This document shows positions 7,404 to 15,122 of a stretch of DNA of 27,441 nt, in pieces. Under the pieces are notes generated by a model that did not search any database, was not told the origin of the DNA, and was given only the letters and a program-made list of their open reading frames with translations. Position numbers and translations under genes: made by a program. The DNA is from Bacteriovoracaceae bacterium UBA7317 (GTDB taxonomy: Bacteria > Bdellovibrionota > Bacteriovoracia > Bacteriovoracales > Bacteriovoracaceae): the NCBI GenBank assembly GCA_002474345.1, contig DKQD01000043.1, positions 8,333-35,773 of the forward strand, read 5' to 3'. Numbering within the stretch: position 1 is the stretch's first letter; each line of letters starts with the position of its first letter.

Positions 7404-8867
7404 ATGAACTACTTCAATTATAAGCTTATCATTTTACTTCTCTTCTTTTCTTCTTGTGGGAATTTACAGTTCAAAACAAAAGTACCAGAAGTCAAAAAAA
7501 ATAAGGTTACCTTTATTAGACCTGTAAAAATTTTTTATGATCATAAAGAGCCGGAAAATAGAAATAATATAGTTGAAATAAAAAATAAAAAAGTAACCTC
7601 TTTTGAGAAACCTAAAGATAGCACAATATTGGTAAGTCAAAAAAAAATCAAGAAAACAAAGTTAAAACTTAATCACTATATTCCACCTAAAAAGAATCTC
7701 ATTTCAAATAAGAATAGAAAGAAAGAAATGAAATTAAATTTCCCAAAGAGAATTTATAACCATTGGATGAATTATTACAAAGGGAAGAATAAGAAAAGGT
7801 TTACACGGCAACTTATTCGTGGTTCTCGCTACCAATCCCTTATAAGAAATATCTTTAATAAACACAATTTACCAGAGGACCTCTTCTATGTAGGCTTGAT
7901 TGAAAGTGGTTTTCATTTATCTGCTAGAAGTAGCGCTAGTGCAGTTGGCCCTTGGCAGTTTATGAAAGGTACGGCCAAAATGCATGGTCTTAAAGTGAAT
8001 AATTATGTGGATGAAAGGAAAAGTATATTTAAAGCAACTGAGGCTGCAGCGCGATATTTTAAGGATCTATATAATATTTTTGGAAGTTGGGAGTTAGCTT
8101 TATGTGCTTATAACGCCGGTGAATTTAGGGTTATCAATGCAATCAGAAGGGGAAATTCGAGGAGTTACAAAGTATTAGTTAAAAAGAGATTGCTTCCCAA
8201 AGAGACAATTTATTATGTCCCTAAGTTTGCCGCAGCGAGAAAGATTGGGAGTCTTTTTTATAAAACGAAAAGAGGTCAAAGCCTCATAGCAGAAGGAAGA
8301 AAAGATTTGGAGGAGGTTGGGAAAATATACTTTAAAAGGTCTTTTTCCCTTTTTGACTTTGTTAAGAATACCAAGGTTAGCATAAAGTCGCTGAGAAAGT
8401 TTAACCCTGATTTAAAGAGGAATAGGATAAGAGTTGATTCAAGGAAGCCTTTTGCATTTTACCTCGATAGTCGAGTTTTTGAATCGTCCCTAAGTTATTT
8501 TAAACGCTTTACAGTGCCTTCTTTTAAAAGAGTTCCTCGAAAAGACCTCGTGCGCCGTAAACGAATTTTAGTCAAGGTTGTTTATGAAAAGTATAAAGTT
8601 AAGTCAGGTGATAACCTATTGAAAATAGCCAAAAAGTATAGAGTCCGCTTAAGTAACTTGAAGTCTTGGAATAGGCTAAAGAGAAGTAGAATTTTTAAAG
8701 GTCAAGTTCTTAAGGTAAAAAAACTTAAGCAATACACAGTAAGGGAGGGAGATAACCTCACTATTATTGCAAAAAAGTTGAAAACGTCTGTCAGAAAAAT
8801 TGTGCGGTATAATTCACTAAAGACGAAAAAAATTTTTCCTCGCCAGAAGATCCATATTCCGATATAA
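7404..8867 (+). CDS. MltD-like membrane-bound lytic murein transglycosylase with two LysM repeats
   Basis: The enzyme cleaves the MurNAc-GlcNAc bond of peptidoglycan to give 1,6-anhydro ends. The 487-residue precursor begins with a lipoprotein signal (hydrophobic stretch to FFSSC, lipid Cys near residue 18). A basic, low-complexity linker follows to about residue 110. The goose-lysozyme-like SLT domain (about 115-260) has catalytic Glu167 in LIESGF, then SSASAVGPWQFM, the EAAARYF segment and ALCAYNAGE, all standard family 1 transglycosylase motifs. Two LysM modules at about 396-438 and 443-487 (YKVKSGDN and YTVREGDN) bind glycan strands. The linker and tail are unusually Lys/Arg-rich. It lies 78 bases after the dipeptide epimerase gene and 21 bases before a glycosyltransferase gene, in a cell-wall context. 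In a predatory bacterium it could act on self or prey wall; the sequence does not say which. Confidence 0.9.
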   Translation: MNYFNYKLIILLLFFSSCGNLQFKTKVPEVKKNKVTFIRPVKIFYDHKEPENRNNIVEIKNKKVTSFEKPKDSTILVSQKKIKKTKLKLNHYIPPKKNLISNKNRKKEMKLNFPKRIYNHWMNYYKGKNKKRFTRQLIRGSRYQSLIRNIFNKHNLPEDLFYVGLIESGFHLSARSSASAVGPWQFMKGTAKMHGLKVNNYVDERKSIFKATEAAARYFKDLYNIFGSWELALCAYNAGEFRVINAIRRGNSRSYKVLVKKRLLPKETIYYVPKFAAARKIGSLFYKTKRGQSLIAEGRKDLEEVGKIYFKRSFSLFDFVKNTKVSIKSLRKFNPDLKRNRIRVDSRKPFAFYLDSRVFESSLSYFKRFTVPSFKRVPRKDLVRRKRILVKVVYEKYKVKSGDNLLKIAKKYRVRLSNLKSWNRLKRSRIFKGQVLKVKKLKQYTVREGDNLTIIAKKLKTSVRKIVRYNSLKTKKIFPRQKIHIPI

Positions 8868-8888
8868 CCCGACAAACAGGGGCGTATT

Positions 8889-10031
8889 ATGAGAATTGGC
8901 TTTGATGCAAAGAGGGCCTTTCACAATTTTAGAGGGCTCGGTAACTATAGTAGAAATTTGATTGATGGCTTAGATCAATCTTTTGATGATTTGAATCTAT
9001 TCCTCTACTCACCTGTTAGTCATAATAAAAGCTTTATTGATTGGGGAAATGCTTTGACACAAGCAAAGCTTATTTACCCTCAAAGCTCTTTGTCTAAACA
9101 TTGCTCCTCCTTATGGAGAAGCCTCTTTTTATCCAATGTTGTGAAAAATGATAAATTGGATATTTTCCATGGTTTAAGTCATGAACTGCCTCCTGGTATA
9201 AGGCAAAATGCAAAGGGGTGTTTAGTTACAATTCATGATTTAATTTTTATGAGGTTTCCTGACTTTTTTCCCAAAATAGACCGACTGGTTTATAAGTCAA
9301 AATATAAAAGTGCTTGTAGTAGGGCAGATATTATTTTAGCAATTTGTGAAAATACCAAAAAAGATATCGTAGAATTTTTGGGTGTTGATGAAAAGAAAAT
9401 TAGAGTCGCATATCAGAGTTGTCATCCATCTTTTGAAAACTTAATTCCAAAAGATGAACTTAATACTTTTTTAAATAAATTAAAAATTCCAAAAAACTAT
9501 TTTTTGCAAATTGGTGCAATTGAAGAAAATAAAAATCTTCTATTAACGATTAAGTCTTTTTCCAAGGTACAAAAGGAGTTTCCCGATACATATCTCGTTG
9601 TGGTTTCAGGTGGTGGTAATAAATTATATAAGGAAAAAGTTTTAAAAGCGATTAAGGACAATAAGTTAGAAGATAAAGTTATTTTTAAAAAATCTTTACC
9701 AAATGATTCTTTACCTTATCTTTACCAAGGTGCTTTGTCTTTAATATTTCCATCATTTTATGAAGGGTTTGGGATTCCTATTATTGAATCTATGTTCTCT
9801 GGGACCCCAGTGATCACTTCTAAGGATGGATGCTTTAAAGAAGCTGGAGGTCCTCGTACTCTTTATATAAACCCTTCATCTGTAGAAGATCTTTCCGAAG
9901 CAATGTTTCTACTATTAAGGAATGAGTTATTAAGACGTGAGATATCTATAGAAAGCTCAGAGTTTGTTAAAAAGTTCCACTTTAAAAATACTTCTCGAAT
10001 TTTGAGATCTATTTATCAAGAGCTTTTGTAA
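8889..10031 (+). CDS. glycosyltransferase family 4 (GT-B fold)
   Basis: A 380-residue retaining GT-B glycosyltransferase. The N-terminal acceptor domain starts with IGFDAKRAF and has the Gly-rich turn GLGNYSRNL, followed by FHGLSHELP and VTIHDLIFMRFP, a common GT4 pattern. The C-terminal donor domain has LQIGAIEENKNLLLTIKSF and YEGFGIPIIESMFSGTPVI, giving the E-x7-E motif with Glu292 and Glu300. This resembles mannosyl/glucosyltransferases of surface polysaccharide pathways; donor and acceptor are unknown. There is no membrane segment, so it acts on the cytoplasmic face. AGGGG lies 6 bases before the ATG, and the gene is 21 bases after the transglycosylase, probably co-transcribed. Its stop is only 7 bases from the stop of a convergent gene, with no visible terminator. 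Confidence 0.88.
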   Translation: MRIGFDAKRAFHNFRGLGNYSRNLIDGLDQSFDDLNLFLYSPVSHNKSFIDWGNALTQAKLIYPQSSLSKHCSSLWRSLFLSNVVKNDKLDIFHGLSHELPPGIRQNAKGCLVTIHDLIFMRFPDFFPKIDRLVYKSKYKSACSRADIILAICENTKKDIVEFLGVDEKKIRVAYQSCHPSFENLIPKDELNTFLNKLKIPKNYFLQIGAIEENKNLLLTIKSFSKVQKEFPDTYLVVVSGGGNKLYKEKVLKAIKDNKLEDKVIFKKSLPNDSLPYLYQGALSLIFPSFYEGFGIPIIESMFSGTPVITSKDGCFKEAGGPRTLYINPSSVEDLSEAMFLLLRNELLRREISIESSEFVKKFHFKNTSRILRSIYQELL

Positions 10032-10038
10032 AATAGAA

Positions 10039-10257
10039 CTACAATTTCGTGGGTGTAAGATAGAGCTTATATAACTTATCTTTTGTTCTTCGAATCGTGC
10101 AGCTTCCACTTGTTTTTTTATCAATTAGGTAATCATAAAAATCAGGAAGAGTATCGGCTACTTCCAAGACGGACTTTCCTTCATGCTCCCCAAAATCAAT
10201 AAAAACTCGATCTTCTTCAAGAATGCCTGTGAGTGGACTTTGATTTTCTTGTGCCAT
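10039..10257 (-). CDS. small protein resembling the ExoX-like C-terminal / DUF3820 domain
   Basis: A 72-residue acidic cytoplasmic protein. The central segment, FIDFGEHEGKSVLEVAD followed by PDFYDYL, resembles the short FGKHKGKS...YLEWL module found at the C-terminus of some DEDD exonucleases and in DUF3820-type proteins. No exonuclease domain is attached, so it stands alone. The function is unknown; a nucleic-acid or partner-binding role is only a guess from the family. The start has two ATG codons in tandem. TAAGGAGGGA directly precedes the first, so GGAGG is 2 bases from the first ATG (10260) and 5 from the second (10257). I prefer the second. Confidence 0.65.
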   Translation of the reverse strand: MAQENQSPLTGILEEDRVFIDFGEHEGKSVLEVADTLPDFYDYLIDKKTSGSCTIRRTKDKLYKLYLTPTKL

Positions 10258-10385
10258 CATTCCCTCCTTAGAATTTATTTGATAGCAATCCTTTGCTCTC
10301 TATTGATTATTTTTATTCAAGAATTGTGAAATGAAAAGAATTAATTCTTTTAAGTTGGATGTCTTAAATTTTGAAAAAAGATCTT

Positions 10386-11399
10386 TTATCTTTTAACAAA
10401 AAACCTTTTAAAAAAGTTAACTAAAACAGTAAATTCTTTTGGATAATCTTTTATCATTATTTTTTTTATAACAATAAGAGATTCAAAAAGACTTTTCGTT
10501 TCTCTAAAAGGTCTTTTACTTGTCATACCAGCTATTATATCCATTACGGATACTAGTAATGTTTCAAAACCAAGTATAATACTTTCATTATTTTCGGACT
10601 TTATTTGTTTCAAATCTTTATTAATGAGACTGTGGTATACGTGATGATGCTTGATTATATTAAGGTTACTTAAATTTAGTGGTAAACGACCAAAAAGATA
10701 TTTTACTGAAACATTGGGGTGGTTGGAGAATATTTTTTTTTCTCTCTCCGTTTTTATTACTCCTTCATAGTTTTCAAAAGGAATTGATGACATGCCAATA
10801 TCTTTAAAATAACTAGTAATAAATAAGCTTTCCATTTCTTTTTTATTGTAAAAATTTTGTTTCAATAAAAACCTGATGAGGTTTAATGATGATATTAATG
10901 GTTGATTAATAATATAATAATGTTGTTGGTTATAAATTTCCTGAAATAAGAAGGGTAAAATCTCTTCGTTTTCTAAGACTAAATTAAAAGTGCTAATTAT
11001 ACTCTGGTATTGGAGGTTTAGTTGGTCATCAGATTGAGGGTTTTGATATAGATATTTTAAATTTAATGAAAGTAGATTAATCAACCTTTTTATATTTTTT
11101 GAATTTTTACTCATTGATATAGAGCGTATGGTTTTTCTAAGGTTTTCTTGTTGATGATTTTTAATTTCCTCATACTCATAAGAGTCGATAAAAATATTTC
11201 CATCAGTTTTTTTAATAATAAAGCTAAGAGCTTCTTTATTAATGGGAGAGTCCTTTTTGTATATTTCCTGAAAAATTTTATCATTATTAATGTAAAAAAT
11301 TGTTGCTGGAGAATACTGAAAATAGAAGAGATCTCTAATTGAGATAGGTTTTAGGTGGAGAGTCAGATTATTTTGCTCTATTGTATCATACCAAATCAT
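10386..11399 (-). CDS. degenerate HD-GYP-domain protein, probably catalytically inactive
   Basis: A 337-residue cytoplasmic protein. Residues 190-300 follow the order of an HD-GYP cyclic-di-GMP phosphodiesterase domain with key residues changed. The HD pair is Lys199-Asp200 (YFKDIG for FHDIG), the HP motif is kept (His227-Pro228), HHE is HHH (251-253), and the GYP part is lost (VYHS follows). Asp287 and the family motif TSKRPFRE (293-300) are kept. This pattern suggests a former phosphodiesterase now used for binding or regulation. Residues 20-85 resemble the segment that precedes the HD-GYP domain of the intact protein at 21327-22778 (a chain reading FYINNDKIFQ, then IFIDSYEYEEI). Codon use is very A/T-rich. 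It lies after dppC on the same strand with a 60-base gap. No strong ribosome binding site is seen. Confidence 0.72.
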   Translation of the reverse strand: MIWYDTIEQNNLTLHLKPISIRDLFYFQYSPATIFYINNDKIFQEIYKKDSPINKEALSFIIKKTDGNIFIDSYEYEEIKNHQQENLRKTIRSISMSKNSKNIKRLINLLSLNLKYLYQNPQSDDQLNLQYQSIISTFNLVLENEEILPFLFQEIYNQQHYYIINQPLISSLNLIRFLLKQNFYNKKEMESLFITSYFKDIGMSSIPFENYEGVIKTEREKKIFSNHPNVSVKYLFGRLPLNLSNLNIIKHHHVYHSLINKDLKQIKSENNESIILGFETLLVSVMDIIAGMTSKRPFRETKSLFESLIVIKKIMIKDYPKEFTVLVNFFKRFFVKR

Positions 11400-11459
11400 A
11401 CACTTTTTATTTTACGAGGAAATTTTGAAAAAAGTAGGACCGGTAGAAATGGAATGTTC

Positions 11460-12350
11460 TTATCTATCAAGTTTTGGATCTAATACATCTCTAAGACCAT
11501 CTCCAAATAAGTTGAAGCCTAGGACTAGAAGTAAAATGCAGATACCTGGGGAGGTGGCCATCCAAGGGGCACTTTCTATAAATGGTTTAGCATCTGAAAG
11601 CATAATTCCCCATTCTGCCAGAGGAGGTTGAGCACCTAAACCTAAGAAGCTTAAAGCGGCTGCATTTAAAATAGCATCGCTAAAGCTCAAGCTTCCTTGA
11701 ACAATAAGGGGGGCCAAACAATTAGGGAAAATTTCAAGAAATAATGTTCTAAATGGGGATGCACCAAAAGCTTCAGATGCTGCTTTATATTCCTTTTCTT
11801 TTTCAACAAGTACTGTTGACCTTACAATTCTTGTAAAGCCAGGTATGGAAACGATACTGACAGCAAAGACAGCATTTTTAATACCTGGGCCTAAAAGAGT
11901 TACAATAACAATTGCCAGGAGAATACTTGGAAAAGACATAATTATATCAATTACTCTCATGATAACTCGGTCCAAGGTTCCACCAAAATAACCAGAAATA
12001 AGACCAAGAAGGGTTCCGAGGGTAAGGGAAAGGATAACAACAAAGAAACCAATAAAGATAGAAACTCTTGAACCGTATATAAGGCGACTAAATATATCTC
12101 TTCCCAAATCATCAGTACCTAGAAAAAAAGTTGATTGTCCTTGAGAGCTCCATGAAGGAGGGACTTTGAGCGCATCTTCATAAATTGTTCCAGGGTCATG
12201 ATGGACAAAAAGAGGAGCAAACAATGCAGTTATTAAAAAGAATAAGATTATAAAAAGGCCTATCGAAGCTCCTTTATGACGAGTTATTTTTTTTAGAAAT
12301 GATGGCTTATAATTTTCTATAAAGGTTTCTTCTGATTCATTGGCTTTCAT
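11460..12350 (-). CDS. dppC: dipeptide ABC transporter permease DppC
   Basis: An inner-membrane subunit of a type I peptide importer. The 296-residue protein has an N-terminal cytoplasmic tail (1-28), a first membrane helix at about 29-50, then the OppC/DppC signature segment at 78-95 (LGTDDLGRDIFSRLIYGSR). Further helices follow, with the ATPase-coupling EAA loop at about 187-214 (AASEAFGASPF, then FPNCLAPL). It ends in LLVLGFNLFGDGLRDVLDP, the usual DppC/OppC end. It follows dppB by 27 bases. No dppD or dppF ATPase gene comes next; the following gene is a degenerate HD-GYP protein. The transporter therefore needs ATPases from elsewhere in the genome. Confidence 0.93.
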   Translation of the reverse strand: MKANESEETFIENYKPSFLKKITRHKGASIGLFIILFFLITALFAPLFVHHDPGTIYEDALKVPPSWSSQGQSTFFLGTDDLGRDIFSRLIYGSRVSIFIGFFVVILSLTLGTLLGLISGYFGGTLDRVIMRVIDIIMSFPSILLAIVIVTLLGPGIKNAVFAVSIVSIPGFTRIVRSTVLVEKEKEYKAASEAFGASPFRTLFLEIFPNCLAPLIVQGSLSFSDAILNAAALSFLGLGAQPPLAEWGIMLSDAKPFIESAPWMATSPGICILLLVLGFNLFGDGLRDVLDPKLDR

Positions 12351-12377
12351 TTTTTTCTCAACTTTCTTTAGGTGGAT

Positions 12378-13394
12378 TTACCTCATCTTTGGATTAATGA
12401 TTGAATAAAGAATATCTACTGTTAAATTGATCGTGACCACTATGAGCCCAATAAAAAGTACCCCGCCTTGTATAACAGGGTAATCTCGTCCATTGACAGC
12501 ATCAAGAATCCATTTTCCTATCCCAGGCCAGCTAAAAATGGTCTCAGTTAAAATAGCACCAGTAATAATGCTTCCAAACATTAGACCAATTACTGTTGTT
12601 ATAGGTACTAGTGCATTTCTCAAGGCATGTTTGCAAATTACATAAAATGGAGAGAGTCCTTTTGACTTAGCAGTTCTTATGTAATCTTCTTTGAGAACTT
12701 CTAATAGGCTAGATCGGGTCATTCTAGCAATAACTGCTAATGGTATGGTTCCCATTGCAATTGAGGGCAGGATAAGGTGCCTTAGTGCACTAAAAAATGC
12801 ACTAAAGCCTTCTTCTTCAACGACTTCTTTTTGAAGGCTATCGATGAGCATAAAACCAGTAAGAGGTTCTATATCATAAAGGACGCTTATCCTTCCAGAG
12901 ACAGGGGTAATCCCAAGGTTTACTGAGAAAATAATAATAAGAATTAATCCCCACCAAAAAATCGGCATTGAGTAGCCAACAAGAGAGCCTGTCATGAACA
13001 AATAATCTAAAAAAGAGTTTCTCTTTATTGCCGCAACAATGCCCAATGGAATACCGATTGTTAAAGCAAAAAATAGGGCAACAACTCCGAGTTCTAAAGT
13101 TGCTGGAAAAAGTGTTTTAAATTCTTCCCAAACACTATTTTTAGAAATTATAGATGTACCGAAATCTCCTGAAAAAGCTTTTGTTATAAAACTCCAGTAT
13201 TGTTCATACCATGGAAGGTCTAGCCCTAAAGATGTTTTCATCTTTTCGTATACAATAGGGTCCGAACCTCTTTCTCCCAGGAGAAGCATAACTGGATCTC
13301 CTGGGATAAGTCTTATGAGAAGAAATGCTATCAGGCTTATCCCGATAGCAGTTGGAATTACATCAAGAAATTTTATGAAAAGCTTTTTACTCAT
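12378..13394 (-). CDS. dppB: dipeptide ABC transporter permease DppB
   Basis: A 338-residue inner-membrane partner of DppC. The N-terminal helix (about 8-30) ends in RLIPGDPVMLLLGERG, the standard OppB/DppB start. The periplasmic segment ITPVSGRIS (162-170) and the segment GFMLIDSL closely resemble E. coli DppB. The EAA-type loop lies at about 238-264 (IRTAKSKGLSPFYVICKHALRNALVP), and the C-terminus has FSWPGIGKW. AGGA lies 7 bases before the ATG. The gene starts 9 bases after dppA ends, so dppA, dppB and dppC form one operon. An insert rich in Glu (VVEEEGFSAF, about 191-200) lengthens one loop relative to what I recall of the E. coli protein. Confidence 0.93.
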   Translation of the reverse strand: MSKKLFIKFLDVIPTAIGISLIAFLLIRLIPGDPVMLLLGERGSDPIVYEKMKTSLGLDLPWYEQYWSFITKAFSGDFGTSIISKNSVWEEFKTLFPATLELGVVALFFALTIGIPLGIVAAIKRNSFLDYLFMTGSLVGYSMPIFWWGLILIIIFSVNLGITPVSGRISVLYDIEPLTGFMLIDSLQKEVVEEEGFSAFFSALRHLILPSIAMGTIPLAVIARMTRSSLLEVLKEDYIRTAKSKGLSPFYVICKHALRNALVPITTVIGLMFGSIITGAILTETIFSWPGIGKWILDAVNGRDYPVIQGGVLFIGLIVVTINLTVDILYSIINPKMR

Positions 13395-13403
13395 TTAATA
13401 ATC

Positions 13404-15005
13404 CTATAGGAGGTCAATTTCTCTAAAGATATCTCCTCCAAGAGGATCTATTTTATATCCTTTAACCCTATTATCCATGGCCCTAAAAACTACTGAATGT
13501 GCCAGTGGAACCCATGGAAGCTCATTGTTAAAAATTTGTTGTGCCTTTCTGTAAAGGTATTTTCTTTTATTAGTATCTAAGGTTCTTTTTGCTTCTAAAA
13601 TAATATCATTAAATTTTTTATGGCACCAATTGGCCAGATTGCCTCCGGAAGCTATAGATGCACACCCAAGAAGAACTCCTAAAAAGTTATCTGGATCACC
13701 ATTATCTCCAGTCCAGCCCATTTGAATCATTTGATGTTCACCTTTTCTAGACTTCGCAAGGTATGTAGGCCAGTCGTACGTGATTAACTTAGCTTTAATT
13801 CCAATCTTAGCAAGATCTTGTTGCATCATCTCACCCATCTTTTTTCCATTAGGGTTATAAGGCCTTGATACAGGAAGCGTCCAAATCTCTGTTTCAAAAC
13901 CATTTGGATATCCAGCTTTTTTAAGAAGCTCTTTCGCCTTTTTCAAATTGTAATGATAAGGATTTGTTTTTTCATTGTAGGACCATAGAGAGGGGGGGAG
14001 AGGGTTTTTTGCAGGAATCGCATTACCCATATAGATTGCTTTAATATAAGATTTTTTATTGAGGGCCAAGTTTATAGCTTTTCTTACCAAAAGCTTTTTA
14101 AAAGGGCCTTTTTTTACATTCATCGCAAGGTACCCAACATTAAAACCTGGTCCTTTTAAGACTCTTAGTTTTTGATTAGATTGCATGGAAGCTAGGTCAG
14201 AAGGAGCTGGTTCGTTGATAAGATGACATTCACCAGTTTTCAGTTTTTGATATCTGGTATTTGAATCTTTTGTAATTGAAAAAATTAAATTATCAATTTT
14301 TGCCATTCCTAAAAAAAACTCTTTGTGGGCTTTGTACCTTATAAGGGAGTCCTTTAAATATTTTCTAAACTTAAAAGGCCCTGTACCAATTGGATACATA
14401 TCTATTCTATCTTTTTTTCCTTGCTTTATAAGTTGATCTCCATATTCTTTTGATAGAATACTCATAAAGCTCATGGCCATATTTGATAAAAAAGGAGCTT
14501 CAGGTTTATTAAGTGTTATTTTGATTTCATAGTCGTTAACCTTTTTTATATCCTTTATTAGTTTTCCCATTTCCATATATTGCCAATATTCGTAAAGGCC
14601 TCCATTGATCTTGTGGTAAGGGTGCTCTTTAAGCCTCTGCCTATTGTAAGAAAAAAGAACATCGTCAGCATTAAAGTCTCTAGAAGGAGTAAAATATTTT
14701 GTTTTGTGAAACTTAACTCCTTTCCTTAATTTAAAAGTGAAAACTTTTTTATCCTTTGAAACTTTCCAGGAGGTGGCAAGAGCTGGAACAAGCTCTGTTG
14801 AGCCATATTTAAACTCAATAAGCCTATTGTATATTGTATGTGATGAAGCATTATTAGATGTTCCATCGGTTGTTATTTGTGGGTTGAAGGCACTTGGGCT
14901 TCCTTCTGAACAGTAAATAAAGTTTTTAGCGGCAAAAGCTGTTTGTGAAAGAATAAAAAAAAGTGCCAACATAAGTGGAAATTTTTTTTTGATTTTTAAG
15001 TACAT
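13404..15005 (-). CDS. dppA: periplasmic dipeptide-binding protein DppA (SBP family 5)
   Basis: DppA captures di- and tripeptides in the periplasm and delivers them to DppBC. E. coli DppA also handles haem and, with MppA, murein tripeptide. The 533-residue precursor has a Sec signal peptide ending near AFA-AK (residue 26). The mature protein shows long matches to E. coli DppA: YCSEGSPSAFNPQ, LRKGVKFH, EAPFLSNMAM, PIGTGPFKF, the pair NVGYL and RPYNPN, and GWTGDNGDPDNF near the binding pocket. This is closer to proteobacterial DppA than to general family 5 proteins. AGGAG lies 7 bases before the ATG, and a good promoter lies upstream. The gene heads dppABC. Likely ligands are dipeptides, possibly L-Ala-Glu from murein given the epimerase gene nearby; that link is inference. 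Confidence 0.95.
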   Translation of the reverse strand: MYLKIKKKFPLMLALFFILSQTAFAAKNFIYCSEGSPSAFNPQITTDGTSNNASSHTIYNRLIEFKYGSTELVPALATSWKVSKDKKVFTFKLRKGVKFHKTKYFTPSRDFNADDVLFSYNRQRLKEHPYHKINGGLYEYWQYMEMGKLIKDIKKVNDYEIKITLNKPEAPFLSNMAMSFMSILSKEYGDQLIKQGKKDRIDMYPIGTGPFKFRKYLKDSLIRYKAHKEFFLGMAKIDNLIFSITKDSNTRYQKLKTGECHLINEPAPSDLASMQSNQKLRVLKGPGFNVGYLAMNVKKGPFKKLLVRKAINLALNKKSYIKAIYMGNAIPAKNPLPPSLWSYNEKTNPYHYNLKKAKELLKKAGYPNGFETEIWTLPVSRPYNPNGKKMGEMMQQDLAKIGIKAKLITYDWPTYLAKSRKGEHQMIQMGWTGDNGDPDNFLGVLLGCASIASGGNLANWCHKKFNDIILEAKRTLDTNKRKYLYRKAQQIFNNELPWVPLAHSVVFRAMDNRVKGYKIDPLGGDIFREIDLL

Positions 15006-15045
15006 AAGAAAGCTCCTAGAGGTTTTAAGGATGGGGATCTAAGAA

Positions 15046-15074
15046 ATTCTGTTTAATTTTGTGGGAATTGACAA
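15046..15074 (-). promoter_or_regulatory. sigma70-type promoter for dppABC
   Basis: On the - strand TTGTCA (15069-15074) and CAGAAT (15046-15051) are 17 bases apart. Transcription would start about 15040, leaving a leader of some 35 bases with AGGAG before the dppA ATG. Motifs were judged by eye. Confidence 0.45.
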
Positions 15075-15106
15075 GGTACATTAGGTAAAAAAAGTGGTTT
15101 TAGGAG

Positions 15107-15122
15107 CCCAATAATTATTGGG
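15107..15122 (-). terminator. perfect palindrome at the end of the trypsin-like gene; possible terminator hairpin
   Basis: CCCAATAATTATTGGG is a perfect 16-base inverted repeat overlapping the stop codon of the trypsin-like gene, with outer GGAGC and GCTCC arms that could extend it with a bulge. A T-run follows on the - strand only after about a dozen bases, so it is not a textbook intrinsic terminator. It could instead stabilise the mRNA end. Confidence 0.35.

Noticed and set aside
8586..8865. Internal direct repeat
   Set aside because: It is two LysM domains of the transglycosylase, diverged at DNA level.
10334..10351. AAAAGAATTAATTCTTTT palindrome between two - strand genes
   Set aside because: Perfect but almost only A/T, expected by chance in such A/T-rich spacer; no T-run placement for a terminator and no promoter beside it.
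11425..11631. 68-residue + strand reading frame
   Set aside because: Lies mostly antisense to the end of dppC, whose protein is clearly real; no ribosome binding site or recognisable product.
13039..13398. 119-residue + strand reading frame
   Set aside because: Fully antisense to dppB; shadow of the permease codons.
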